From the NCBI GenBank assembly GCA_022457155.1, contig JAJGOT010000047.1, positions 662,001-726,000 on the forward strand: 64,000 bases of DNA. The letters are read 5' to 3'. The notes under the pieces are model-generated. The model was not told the origin of the DNA and searched no databases. It was given only the letters and a program-made list of their open reading frames with translations. Shown in pieces: positions 10,955-20,503 of this stretch (position 1 is the first letter of the stretch; each line of letters opens with the position of its first letter). The position numbers and the translations under genes are program-made. This DNA is from Cladopsammia gracilis (Eukaryota; Cnidaria; Anthozoa; Scleractinia; Dendrophylliidae).

Positions 10955-11990
10955 TTTTTGGTTTGATGGTTACTTTTTCTAAATGCCGCGAAAAGGTCCC
11001 CGATCGAGGCGGCTACTCATTTCGGAGATTATGACACCTTTGTGTTTTATTAAAGATTAAAGATTTTTAAATTTTGTTGTTTAGAAATGTTAGTCGGATT
11101 TAACACTAAACTTTCATTTGGGCGAAGAAACTTTTTTGGGAATTTTTTGTCCCTTGAGGGTTAGGATTACCTACGGTAAGTACAGGCAATCGCTTATTAA
11201 ATTGTTGGCTTCTGGCTGGTTCAACAAACATTTATTCCACTATATACTTTAGATTGACCCTGTAAAGTAATTGACTGTAAATATATTGCAAAAGGCTCGC
11301 AAAAGATGTAACCAAACTATAAAAAAGCGAGATAGTACCCACCCTAAAGACTGGTTGAAATACATTTACCAAAATTTTGGACATGGAAACATAGAAAGTT
11401 ATCAGTTTTAAAGCTAAATCAGAAACAAATAGCAAAACGTTCTAAACAGCAAAATATAAGAACACCATGATAGGAAGTGGGATGTGCCTCCTTTTGTGTG
11501 AAATTACTGAAATCTGTTCGGGAAGCTATCTCTTGTAACGGTCTTTTTCATTGTGCAATGCGTCCAGTGCTTGATAGTCTCTCTTCGCAGGTTTTGTAAA
11601 TAACTTAGTGTAGAGGAAATGGTTTTAATTGTATTATTAGGGATATTTGTAAGACTACTTCCCATACTGTAAGTACAATTTTAAAACATGTTATGCACAT
11701 TACATCACAAAATAATATTATGACTGCGTCTTAGACTGAGTGAAATAGAACTATAACGTTCAGTTTTAGCTTAGAAAACAAAATCCCCGTGAGGAAAAAA
11801 GTGCTCCATAATTTTTCATTTGAAACGGGTTGCAGACAAGAGAACATAGCCAAACTGGCAAAGTCAGTTTCTTCACTCTTCCCGTATATAATGTATAATT
11901 GTGAGCAGTCCGATTGCCTTTTCTGCTCAGAGCAGTATTGATTATAACGGTCGCGTATCAATAAAGTCCGATGGTAATACAACACGATAA
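10955..11990. other. Stretch without a supportable gene
   Basis: A possible 87-bp exon at 11090-11176 has acceptor-like tttgttgtttag and donor-like cggtaagtac, but a stop lies near its end in the only long frame. Otherwise AT-rich, non-repetitive sequence. Confidence 0.35.
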
Positions 11991-12086
11991 TTCTAATAAT
12001 AATAATAATAATAAAATGAAGAATGATCCTCGCAGTTGTGAACGCAATTTAAGCAATTGCGAAAAGAAGCCTGAAAAAAAATTCAG

Positions 12087-12137
12087 GACTTCAACGGGGT
12101 TCGAACCCGTGACCTCGCGATACCGGTGCGATACTCT

Positions 12138-12157
<20 letters not shown>
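12087..12157 (-). tRNA. tRNA-like core 1 (Thr-GGT-like, probably not functional)
   Basis: A full cloverleaf can be drawn: 7-bp acceptor stem, GCTC/GAGC D-stem, ACGGG/CCCGT T-stem with TTCGAAC loop. The anticodon loop reads CCGGTAT, giving GGT, but position 33 is C, not the near-universal T, and the last anticodon-stem pair is A-C. This copy also has a changed base (gcgatactc) relative to the others. It looks like a tRNA-derived repeat, not a working tRNA gene. Confidence 0.4.
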
Positions 12158-12172
<15 letters not shown>

Positions 12173-12338
12173 AGGTCAATTGTAGGTTCATATGTTCCCG
12201 TGAAAGGAGTGAATGTGAAATGATATATATGAAAATAAATCATATATGAACTGCGGAAGTGAAATCAAATGAAGAATGATCCTCGCAGTTGTGAACGCAA
12301 TTTAAGCAATTGCGAAAAGAAGCCTGAAAAAAATTCAG

Positions 12339-12389
12339 GACTTCAACGGGGTTCGAACCCGTGACCTCGCGATACCGGTGCGATGCTCT

Positions 12390-12409
<20 letters not shown>
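12339..12409 (-). tRNA. tRNA-like core 2
   Basis: Same 71-nt cloverleaf as core 1 with consensus gcgatgctc. A-box-like and B-box-like (GGTTCGAACCC) promoters are intact, so RNA polymerase III transcription of the repeat is possible even though the anticodon loop lacks T33. Confidence 0.4.
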
Positions 12410-12424
<15 letters not shown>

Positions 12425-12842
12425 AGGTCAATTGTAGGTTCATATGTTCCCGTGAAAGGAGTGAATGTGAAATGATATATATGAAATAAATCATATATGA
12501 ACTGCGGAAGTGAAATCAAATGAAGAATGATCCTCGCAGTTGTGAACGCAATTTCACCCTGGATCCAGAGGTCCGTTCTCTGAATATCATGAGTAAAATT
12601 AACCGCATAAACGGTTAGAAGAAGCCGCGAGACGGACCTCTGGTCACTCGAATATACAACCTCATTTCCATGCGAGGATCTAGTTCAGAATCTGAACTAG
12701 GTCGCTGATTGGTTACTCCTACTTGTTTCCAGACTCTACCGGGAGTTAATGATGCAACAGCAACTTCGATTGGCTGGACCAAAACAATTCGCCACGGGCG
12801 CGTGAAAAACCGGTTTCCCAAAGTGAAGCCACACAAACAACA

Positions 12843-12990
12843 ATGACGGACGTAGATAGAGATTGCGGCTTTTTACGATCTTTAAGAAACGCTGTGGATT
12901 ACTCTGTAGTATCCAAATTTTCAAATATCAGAGAACTCAAGCCAGTTCAGAAAGAAGCGCTGTTGAAATCTATTCAGCGCAAGGATGTCT
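12843..12990 (+). pseudogene. RecQ-helicase-like N-terminal fragment in a transposon
   Basis: From ATG 12843 (acaacaATGAC) the frame gives MTDVDRDCGF...VVSKFSNIRELKPVQKEALL, then KSIQRKDVL. The L-K-P-x-Q-x-x-A/x-L...x-x-KDV spacing is that which precedes the Walker A segment in RecQ-family DNA helicases. The match stops just before where the P-T-G-x-GKS loop should be. Upstream are CCAAT-type motifs (gattggttac, gattggctgg), so this looks like a promoter plus first exon, not a random internal piece. Short similarity, so moderate confidence. Confidence 0.5.
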
Positions 12991-13104
12991 TGAAAAGAGG
13001 TGTTGACAGGCCAGACACGACTTATTAATTCGTGTTATCGTGGAGTGTGACCTTTAGAGTTTTGTTTGAACGAGGAAAATTGTTATCTCTATTTTATTTT
13101 ATCT

Positions 13105-13410
13105 CTAGCACGGTGGCGTGCTTTGGAGCTGCAGGTATTCTCGCTGAACGATTTCGCTGACCACCGGTAGGTGACAGGAAGAGAAATAAGTGTACTGGAT
13201 TAATTGCGTGCGGATATCAAGGATTCTTTGTTTGTTAAATCTCTCGCCTTTGAAAACGGTTGTATCCAGAAAGTTTACTTCTTTGTCTGAGATTAATGTT
13301 TGTTTGCAAGGACAATAAAATCTTCTGTCTCCACTTTTTCTCAACACTCTACAGTGAAAAAATGTCATCGATGTATCTTTTCCACTGAGTGGATTTGATT
13401 TAATATTTCT
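13105..13410 (-). pseudogene. Penelope-like RT fragment inside the 12555 transposon
   Basis: On minus, QWKRYIDDIFSL (near 13340-13400, one frame) and EVNFLDTTVFKGERF plus RILDIRTQ and YTYFSSCH (another frame) align in order with PLE RT motif C and the following thumb. It covers about 100 codons only, with frameshifts and a deletion relative to the better copy at 4710-5279. Confidence 0.75.
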
Positions 13411-13693
13411 GTCTCGACCGCGGAATATTGTCACCCGATTTAATGTAAACAAACAGGCACGCGTTGGTCCCCAAGGATTAAAACCGGTTTGGTGAGATAT
13501 CCGATCCACAAATCGCATGGAAATGAGGTTGTGTACTCGAGTGCCCAGAGGTTTTATTTTTTCTCGGCGCGTTGCGCCTCGTTGTCGCGGCTTCGCCGCT
13601 CAAACTCGCCGTTTTCACTAAAAAATAAAAACCTCTGGCACCCAGGGTAACGCAATTTAAGCAATTGCGAAAAGAAGCCTGAAAAAAATTCAG

Positions 13694-13744
13694 GACTTCA
13701 ACGGGGTTCGAACCCGTGACCTCGCGATACCGGTGCGATGCTCT

Positions 13745-13764
<20 letters not shown>
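13694..13764 (-). tRNA. tRNA-like core 3
   Basis: Identical in sequence to core 2. It belongs to the unit whose beginning is separated from it by the 12555-13649 insertion, and it sits 90 bp from the head-to-head junction. Confidence 0.4.
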
Positions 13765-13779
<15 letters not shown>

Positions 13780-13894
13780 AGGTCAATTGTAGGTTCATAT
13801 GTTCCCGTGAAAGGAGTGAATGTGAAATGATATATATGAAAATAAATCGTATATTCACTCCTTTCACGGGCACATATGAACCTACAATTGACCT

Positions 13895-13909
<15 letters not shown>

Positions 13910-13929
<20 letters not shown>

Positions 13930-13980
13930 AGAGCATCGCACCGGTATCGCGAGGTCACGGGTTCGAACCCCGTTGAAGTC
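13910..13980 (+). tRNA. tRNA-like core 4 (inverted relative to 1-3)
   Basis: Same cloverleaf on the opposite strand. The head-to-head spacer with core 3 is a near-perfect palindrome of the shared flank (ttcccgtgaaaggagtgaat and its complement), so the region could form a large cruciform. Confidence 0.4.
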
Positions 13981-14146
13981 CTGAATTTTTTTCAGGCTTC
14001 TTTTCGCAGTTGCTTAAATTGCGTTCACAACTGCGAGGATCATTCTTCATTTGATTTCACTTCCGCAGTTCATATATGATTTATTTTCATATATATCATT
14101 TCACATTCACTCCTTTCACGGGAACATATGAACCTACAATTGACCT

Positions 14147-14161
<15 letters not shown>

Positions 14162-14181
<20 letters not shown>

Positions 14182-14232
14182 AGAGCATCGCACCGGTATC
14201 GCGAGGTCACGGGTTCGAACCCCGTTGAAGTC
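14162..14232 (+). tRNA. tRNA-like core 5
   Basis: Same 71-nt core, 252 bp after core 4, followed by the same hairpin and flank and then an (AAT)n microsatellite at 14357-14391. Confidence 0.4.
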
Positions 14233-14356
14233 CTGAATTTTTTTCAGGCTTCTTTTCGCAATTGCTTAAATTGCGTTCACAACTGCGAGGATCATTCTTC
14301 ATTTGATTTCACTTCCGCAGTTCATATATGATTTATTTTCATATATATCATTTCAC

Positions 14357-14391
<35 letters not shown>
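14357..14391. repeat. (AAT)n microsatellite
   Basis: About twelve uninterrupted AAT units close the tRNA-like array. A shorter AAT run occurs at the array's other outer edge (11995-12015). Confidence 0.9.
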
Positions 14392-14394
<3 letters not shown>

Positions 14395-14477
14395 ACATTG
14401 GTTAAGAATCTATTTAATTTTTAGTACTGATTACTTGGTTTAAATTGGGTATATATTTATCTTGACTTGACTTGCAG

Positions 14478-14872
14478 TTTGGCTTGTTACAAATCCTGCC
14501 TTCTATTATCCTCTCGGTAAAAATGAAATGGTTCGCCTGTGGAAAACGGATATCCAGAATACTCCAGATATTCTCGCAGAATGGCATTTGAAGTATAAGG
14601 GAGTTTGCGTCGTTAAATCCAAGGTAAATATAGTTTTAATTGTTATTCAGATCTGATTTCTATGTCTGCAATAGACAGTGCGAAATGGATGGTTGCTTTA
14701 ATTTCTTGACAGTGTTTCCTCTTCTTCCCTTTCAATTTATTTATAGGATCATTATGATCTTTCTTTTGCTCCTCGAAGATATCTAGTCAGCGAATATAAT
14801 AAATCTATTTTACCGCCTGGGACAATCCGAGAAATGAGCTACTGTTTTTGCATATTATTTTGGTGCCTTTAA
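14478..14872 (+). CDS. Candidate host gene, two terminal exons
   Basis: Exon 14478-14623 follows acceptor gacttgacttgcag and ends at aagGTAAAT. Exon 14747-14872 follows tttcaatttatttatag and runs to TAA. Both are open in matched phase (48 then 41 codons): the first contains LVTNPAFYYPLGKNEMVRLW and EWHLKYKGVCVVKSK; the second DHYDLSFAPRRYLVSEYNK and LPPGTIREM. The text is coding-like, and the lack of repeats argues for a host gene. Upstream exons are not visible. The last ~10 codons (FCILFWCL) look less coding-like, so the true exon may end earlier at a site I cannot identify. Function unknown. Confidence 0.45.
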
Positions 14873-14965
14873 GAAAACCTGTGTGAAAGCTTTGTTTTGG
14901 GTATTTTAAGTAAATTTTTCAGCGGAGAAAATTTTAGGGAAAATAATTTTATCCGCCTTGAATGG

Positions 14966-15203
14966 ACCTTATCACGGTTTTTCCAAAATTTTATATGGGC
15001 CTACCGGTAGGCAAGAAATTTGGCCGCGCGATACAAACGTATGTGAAATTTGCCGACTTTGAGGAGCCATATCTCCATTATTTTTAAAGATATCGCTTTT
15101 AAACTCGGCCATTTTACTAATTTTGAGATGCTTTTCCCAGCAGTGTCGATGGATTTTTGCTATCAAGCCCATTTAAAATTTTGGAAAAACCGTGATAAGG
15201 CCT
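14966..15203. mobile_element. Foldback element (ggaccttatcacgg)
   Basis: Arms of about 37 bp, left ccttatcacggtttttccaa and right ttggaaaaaccgtgataagg, flank ~165 bp of unique DNA. Non-coding MITE-like element. Confidence 0.75.
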
Positions 15204-15450
15204 ATTAATTGTTACCTGCTTTTTCCTTTCCGGAAATCCTGACCTTTTTACATTTCGTACCCAAAACGACATTTTGGATTCCTTTGAGGCTGCATTTTAC
15301 TTAAGGAAACTCTAGTTTCTAGTCTTAATCATTAAGAATATTTTAAGGTGACTGAAGTCTTCCGAACAGATATTTCACTGAAACGATTCTTTGGCATTGT
15401 CTTTTATGAGTGGTTGAACGCGAACGTCAAGTCCTCTTGTGTGGGGAGCA

Positions 15451-15699
15451 GGGGTGGCGCAGCGATGAGAGCACTCGCTTTCCACCAATGTGGCGCGAGT
15501 TCGATTCCCGGCCCCGGCGTCATATGTGGGTTGAGTTTGTTGTTGGTTCTCGTCCTTGCTCCGAGGGTTTTTCTCCGGGTACTCCGGTTTTCTCCTCTCC
15601 TCAAAAACCAACATTCTAAATTCCAATTCGATCTGGATAGAGGAGAAAACCAGCTACGGCTGATATGGCTTTCCTCTCTAAATATAGTTATTTTATTTA
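15451..15699 (+). mobile_element. tRNA-derived SINE
   Basis: The head ggggtggcgcag...gagagcactcgc (A box) and gcgagttcgattcccgg (B box) is tRNA-like. It is followed by gtcatatgtgggttgagttt and tctccgggtactccggtttt, text I associate with the body of abundant anthozoan SINEs, and an AT-rich tail (tattttatttattt). Reading frames over it on both strands are artefacts. It would be Pol III transcribed and mobilised by a LINE. Confidence 0.8.
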
Positions 15700-16329
15700 T
15701 TTGTTCAGTTTGGCCAACATCATAAAGCGCCAGAATCCCTTCATCTTTAACTTGTGAATACGCGAAGCGTAATGACGTATATAGCAATGACTTACATAGT
15801 ACAGAAATATGCAAATTTTCACTACTCCATCCATCTGTCGGCTGTAAACTTTTCTTGGTAATTCCGCTGAGTAGTGCGTAAGGCTTCAAGCTCTGGAAAT
15901 TTAAAACCGATCTGCGGACTTCAAATGAATTTTACAAAACTAAGGAAAACGCTACAGCACGGTAAATGTTGCTTTTAAGACGCAGTCTCCCCTAAATCCT
16001 CATATTGACTTTCGCTCCGGAAATATATTTCGCTGATAATTTTTCTGTTTACTTCTATTTGCAAATAAGTCACAAATATTAAATAAGATCGGAGAAATTC
16101 CGCTTTATAAATATTTTCCGCGCACCCTACTGTCTTCGAAATTCAGTCACGAGATCGTGAATTTTGCCAAAACTACAGCTATTCGCTCTGGACAAAACAG
16201 TTCACTTGAAACCTTCGAATTCGCTTGCTGCAAACAGTGACCCTTTATTCTTACGAATTGTAATCATAAACACTTATTAGTATAATAATACCGAGGATAT
16301 AAAGTTTATCCATTTTGGGCACTTGATAA

Positions 16330-16462
16330 TGATGATGATAACTTTATTGAAGCGTCAATGTATTTAGCAACAAAAAGACCTAATTGGGGACACTATAACA
16401 TAAGTCCTACAAAGTCAAACAAATATAGCTAAATACATCTATCTAATGTATCTAGAATATCT
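16330..16462 (-). mobile_element. LINE 3'-tail fragment in left arm
   Basis: gataatgatgatgataactt (a microsatellite-like tail on minus) followed by ~110 bp is present in the left arm but absent from the matching point of the right arm (gtggccacttatcgcaac), so the right arm is the empty site. Assignment to a LINE rests on the short tail repeat and is inferred. Confidence 0.45.
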
Positions 16463-17128
16463 TCTTGCAACCTGCGATTTGACTCAAATTCAGGGGCAAA
16501 AATCTCAAAAGTGGCTTGTAGTCACAAGCTTTCCCGCATATCAAGGGAAAGTTCCATCTGTCGGCTACTAAAATCTGTTAAAACATTTTGCCGTCATCCA
16601 GTTGTTGGTCCGCAAGTGAGGCTAAACTTTTGCTACTCAGTTAATCACGGCCATATTTCCATCGGACATTTGGTGAACGAATGCCAGTAATCATAAAACA
16701 CGAAATGCGTTTTACTTCACCTGATAGTTTATCCAGGCACGAAGATAAAAGTTTCTCAAACAATGTCATCTGAATGGAATCGCTGGATCAGTTTCATTAA
16801 AGCAGTCATACAGCAAGATATATTTCTGTTATCGGCGAAGGGAATTCTCAGTCCGCCATGTTTCCCTAAACCGCTGGCCAGTGTTTTTGTCGGTCCCCAA
16901 CCATATGTTTAGGTTTTGCCGCAAGAGCACTCGACGATCATGTTTTCCAGTTTTTCAATAAGCATGTATTTTTCTGTCTTTCGACTTAAAGGAAATTTAA
17001 AAATGATTGCAGATTGTTTTTAACATTTCCATATTAAAGGAACCAAGCTTTTTTTTTACATAAGTCACAAAGATTATAAGCATCGTAGTAGATTGGTTGT
17101 TGGACAGATATTTTTCGTAAACCTCGTC

Positions 17129-17759
17129 CACCTGCTGCACTCAATCTTCTTCGTGCACCACGTCTTCCAAGTCATCTATAGTTGCTTGACGGGAAGATAA
17201 CGTGTTGGTTTGCTTTCTCTTTAGCTCGGACAGTCTTGAAAAGTAGGACTGGACCTGGTTTCTTGACAGCCACTCATCTCTCGAGAACAATCGTTTGTTA
17301 TCTGCCGTCCGGGTATTTCTCATGTCGCTAGCAACTTGCTGAGGATCAGCTTTACATCCCGATTCTTCGCCAGTATCAAATCTTGCTTTCAAATATTCCT
17401 TCACTTGTAAAGACTACCTTGTTCCACCTCCTCTTGGCTTTTTAAGTGCCGAACCAATTGGAAGGAAAGAACTGGGAGTGGCCATTAACGAAATGTCTGA
17501 TTTCGGCCTAGGACGATTTTCGGGAACAACGGAGTGGAAAACCTTGCCGCCCAATCCGTCGTAACTGATCATAGACCGATTTTTGGCTTGTTTTGTTTTC
17601 ATGTTTACCACAATCAAGATGACGTTGTAGGGAGTCAAAAGTTTCAAAGCTGAAGTTGCAGCCTTCCTGTGTGATCATGACCTCGTGTACTACATTTTGT
17701 TTACTCCGTTCCTTTGTTGTTTTTTCGAAACACTTTACTAAAAAAGAATCAGACCCCAT
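17129..17759 (-). pseudogene. Decayed zinc-finger gene inside the TTAA transposon
   Basis: Three minus frames, each shifted, read in order: CNFSFETFDSLQRHLDCGKH (C2H2-like finger), then LGGKVFHSVVPENRPRPK and SALKKPRGGGTR, then VKEYLKARFDTGEESGCKAD, NKRLFSRDEW and QVQSYFSRLSELKRKQ. This order, a single finger followed by a KxDP...FFSRL-type C-terminus, is a recurring uncharacterised protein type in cnidarian genomes. Two frameshifts (near 17560 and 17410) break it. Its place between long inverted arms suggests the type belongs to transposons. DNA binding is inferred from the finger only. Confidence 0.55.
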
Positions 17760-18416
17760 CCAACATTTATCTCTTTAATCCATTGCATAACGTGACATTC
17801 TCAAATATTGTTGGAATAGAAGATGATTAACACGACCAATTTTGTGCCAATTTTATTCAAAATTCTCTAGCTTTTTTCCTTTTACGTTTTAAAAGCCGCG
17901 TTTATAACGTAAAGGAAGGCGGTTGAAACAGGAAAAACATGGCGGACTGGGAATTCCCTTCGCCGATAACAGAAATATATCTTGCTGTATGACTGCTTTA
18001 ATGAAAGTCATCCAGCGATTCCAGCGATTGGTTGAGAAACTTTGACCTTCGTGCCTGGATAATCTATATGGTGAAGGAAAACGTATTTCGTTCACCAAAT
18101 GTCCGATGGAAATATGTCCGTGTTCAGCTGAGTAGCACAAGTTCAACCCTCACTTGCGACCAACAACTGGATGACGGCCAAATGTTTTAACAAATTTTAG
18201 TAGCCGATAGATGGAACTTTCCCTTAATATGCATAATATGAATTTTTCCCCCTGAATTTTGGTCAAATCGCATGTTGCGATAAGTGGCCACTATGGATAA
18301 ATATTATATCCTCGGTTTTATTATACTAATTAGTGTTTATGATTACAAAACTGTCCTAAGGATCAGTGTGCCGTTTCTTTTGCTTCACTTTATGATTACA
18401 ATTCGTCTGATTATTA

Positions 18417-18554
18417 GCCTGGTTTCCATATAATCGCAGCGATCGTTACGATCGACGATCGCTGCGATTCTTGCGACCCTTGCGATCATATGGAAACCAA
18501 AACGTCGCGATCCATGCGATCGTTGCGATCGTTACGATTATATGGAAACCAGGC
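18417..18554. mobile_element. MITE 'gcctggtttccatat', 138 bp, TTA duplication
   Basis: Ends gcctggtttccatataatcg and cgattatatggaaaccaggc are inverted; TTA flanks both sides (18414-18416, 18555-18557), as in PIF/Harbinger. The body is a dense array of CGATCG-type words in a palindrome. The left arm of the parent transposon lacks it. Confidence 0.8.
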
Positions 18555-18755
18555 TTAAGATAAAGGGTCACTGTTTATAGCTAGGGAATTTGAAGGTTTC
18601 AAGTGAACTATTTTGTCCAGAGCGAATAGCTGGAGTTTTGGCAAAATTCACGATCTCTTCACTGAGTTTCGAAGACAGTAGGGGGAGCGATAAGTTACGA
18701 CAGAAAATTTTTATAAAACAGAATTTCTCCGATCTATTTTCATATTTGTGACAAA

Positions 18756-18897
18756 GGGACTGGTCGCACTATAGTCAAAAACAAAAATCCGCCCGTGCAA
18801 AAATCGAGGAAAACAAAAGAAACCGCTCCAGTGGGACACGCTTTTTGTGGAATGTTTTTGTTTTAATGTCATTTTGAACGTAGTGCGACCAGGCCCT
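18756..18897. mobile_element. MITE 'gggactggtcgcacta', 142 bp
   Basis: gggactggtcgcactat and its inverted partner tagtgcgaccaggccct bound ~140 bp absent from the matching place in the left arm. No coding sequence. Confidence 0.7.
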
Positions 18898-18901
18898 AAG
18901 G

Positions 18902-19506
18902 GCCTGGTTTCCATATAATCGCAACGATCGCAACGATCGCAGCGATCGTTACGACCGACGATCGCTGCGATTCTTGCGACCCTTGCGATCATATGGAAAC
19001 CAAAACGTTGCGATCGTTGAGATCCGTGGCGATTGCGATCGCAGAGATAGAAAAATTTCTATCTCTGCGTTCGCAATCGCAACGATCGCATTACGATCGC
19101 AAAGGTCGCAACGTTCTGGTTTCCATATGATCGCAAGGGTCGCAAGAATCGCAGCGATCGTCGATCGTAACGATCGCTGCGATCGTTGCGATCGTTGCGA
19201 TCACACCAAATTGAAGAAACGTCGGATGAAAAGCATAACTGACCATGAACGATGTGACCCAAAGGTTTACTGGGAAGTTGGAAAATTTAATCTTCGTCTG
19301 TGACAGAATATACATTATATTAACACAGGATGCATAAATCATGCTCTTAAATGTCTCAAACAAAGAAAACATCTTGAACATCAAGAAATAGAATATTACT
19401 AGCTTGCCAATGCTGCCTACCCAGAATCCCATTCGGTCTCATCTTTCATGGTTTATGCTTTTCACGAGTCAACGTTTCTTCAATTTGGTGTATATGGAAA
19501 CCAGGC
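18902..19506. mobile_element. MITE 'gcctggtttccatat', long 605-bp version
   Basis: Same ends as the element at 18417, inserted directly beside the 18756 MITE. It contains multiple internal palindromes: cgatcg-rich blocks, the hairpin gcgattgcgatcgcagagat / atctctgcgttcgcaatcgc at 19028-19084, and inverted acaccaaattgaagaaacgt / acgtttcttcaatttggtgt near its right side. Asp/Arg/Cys-repeat reading frames over it are artefacts of the GATCG word. Confidence 0.75.
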
Positions 19507-20503
19507 TTTAATTGCCAATAGAAGTTAACAAAAATTATAAGCGAAATCTATTTCGGTCCGGAGCGAAAATCAATTTGAGGATCTCGAGGATCTGCGGGAG
19601 ACTGCGTCTTAAATCAAGTTAAATGTTTGAAGTTTCGCTGCCATTTGTAAAAGTTCAAAGAAACCAAGTTTTGTTCGTAAACGACCAATTAAAAAACATG
19701 TCTTCGCGTGACACAAACACGTATTGTAATGTTTTAACCAATGTTTTTGACCGCTCTGAGAAAAAGCTCAGACTGAGGTTTGCAAACGATTAACCTCAGG
19801 CCTTTACATGTAAGGCTGCTCTCGCATGACGCATTTGAAACGTTTATTTTTCTCGGACTACATTTGTTATTTGGTTCAAAATAGACCAATTTTAAATAAA
19901 AAGGCATGTCGTACCGTAGAGTGACGGGATACGCGTTGTTTGAAATGAGATCAGAGTGATCAGTGGATGACGTAATGTGTTGAGATTCTATAATTAGCAA
20001 TTCTCTGCTTTGTGATAGCTTTTGCGTAACATGTATCAGAAAACTCCCCAGAGAAACAACATAAGGCTTGTGAGGACCGCTAAAACACAGCCATTTTGAA
20101 GTATCGGCAATAATGTTTAGCGATTCTCTCCCCCGCAATGAATTTTTTGATGAAGAATATTTTATTTAGAGCGTTTCGTATTTACGAGTTGGCTGATGCT
20201 CAGGAGCCTTTGTTTTATTTTACAAGTTCCTCCTTTACATTTGTTTTAAGATAGGCCGAAAACAAGCCATTTAAAATTGTCTAACTCATTAAACAAGTTG
20301 TCCTCCTTCCTCATTGTTGTGGTATCATAGTATCACAGCTCCTCTGAATGCTTGGCGGCAGACCATCGTTATCTGAAGCCAGGATTTTCGCACATTCTTC
20401 AGTCTTCTTCATATGGACATGAATACGCCTTGTTCCCCTTAAATTTCCCATTATTGTCATTATTCTGACAGGAATTGATTCTATTTTCGGATTTAATTTA
20501 TAG

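Larger units (their letters stand above)
12555..13649 (+). mobile_element. DNA transposon with 9-bp target duplication (family TACCCTGG)
   Basis: The left end (c)accctgg...ccagaggt and right end acctctgg...cccagggta are inverted. The 9-bp acgcaattt occurs at 12546-12554 and 13650-13658, directly flanking it, and joining the flanks restores the tRNA-like unit. A second member is at 55588-58622. Nine-bp duplications are typical of Mutator-like elements, though I see no transposase. It carries a promoter-like CCAAT region, a RecQ-like first exon (12843) and an inverted PLE fragment (13105-13410). Near its right end a second hairpin (ccagaggttttat.../...ataaaaacctctgg) spans about 13545-13640. 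Confidence 0.75.
11995..14375. repeat. Array of five tRNA-like repeat units, interrupted and inverted
   Basis: Units of about 240-255 bp share: a tRNA-like core, the hairpin cctgaa...ttcagg, gcaatttaagcaattgc, gatcctcgcagttgtgaacg and a tatatgatttattttcatata-type palindrome. Units 1-3 (about 12000-12555 and 13650-13852) read on minus and units 4-5 (13852-14375) on plus, meeting head to head near 13852. A 1.1 kb transposon splits unit 3's neighbourhood at 12555. Related diverged units lie at 28.14-28.29 kb and 30.69-31.26 kb. Confidence 0.85.
15979..19608 (-). mobile_element. DNA transposon with ~0.9 kb inverted arms in a TTAA site
   Basis: The ends gacgcagtctccc and gggagactgcgtc are inverted, and both are flanked by TTAA (15975-15978, 19609-19612), the target duplication of piggyBac and Kolobok superfamilies. 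The left arm (about 15979-16900) aligns inverted to the right arm (about 17880-19608) through shared blocks such as ctgtcttcgaaa, gccaaaactncagctattcg and cgccatgtttttcc. The right arm is longer because three MITEs inserted in it; the left arm carries a ~130-bp LINE-tail insertion. The ~1 kb centre holds a decayed zinc-finger gene on minus. No transposase seen. Confidence 0.7.

Noticed and set aside
12087..14232. Five functional tRNA-Thr genes
   Set aside because: Anticodon loop lacks T33 and has an A-C pair at the top of the stem, and units are embedded in a long repeat with related dispersed copies; recorded as tRNA-like cores instead.
18711..19303. Frames rich in Arg-Cys-Asp-Arg repeats on both strands
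   Set aside because: Produced by the CGATCG word of the palindromic MITE in all frames; not protein repeats.
19734..20138. 134-codon minus frame
   Set aside because: No recognisable domain, low-complexity neighbours, no splice signals or promoter; treated as chance.
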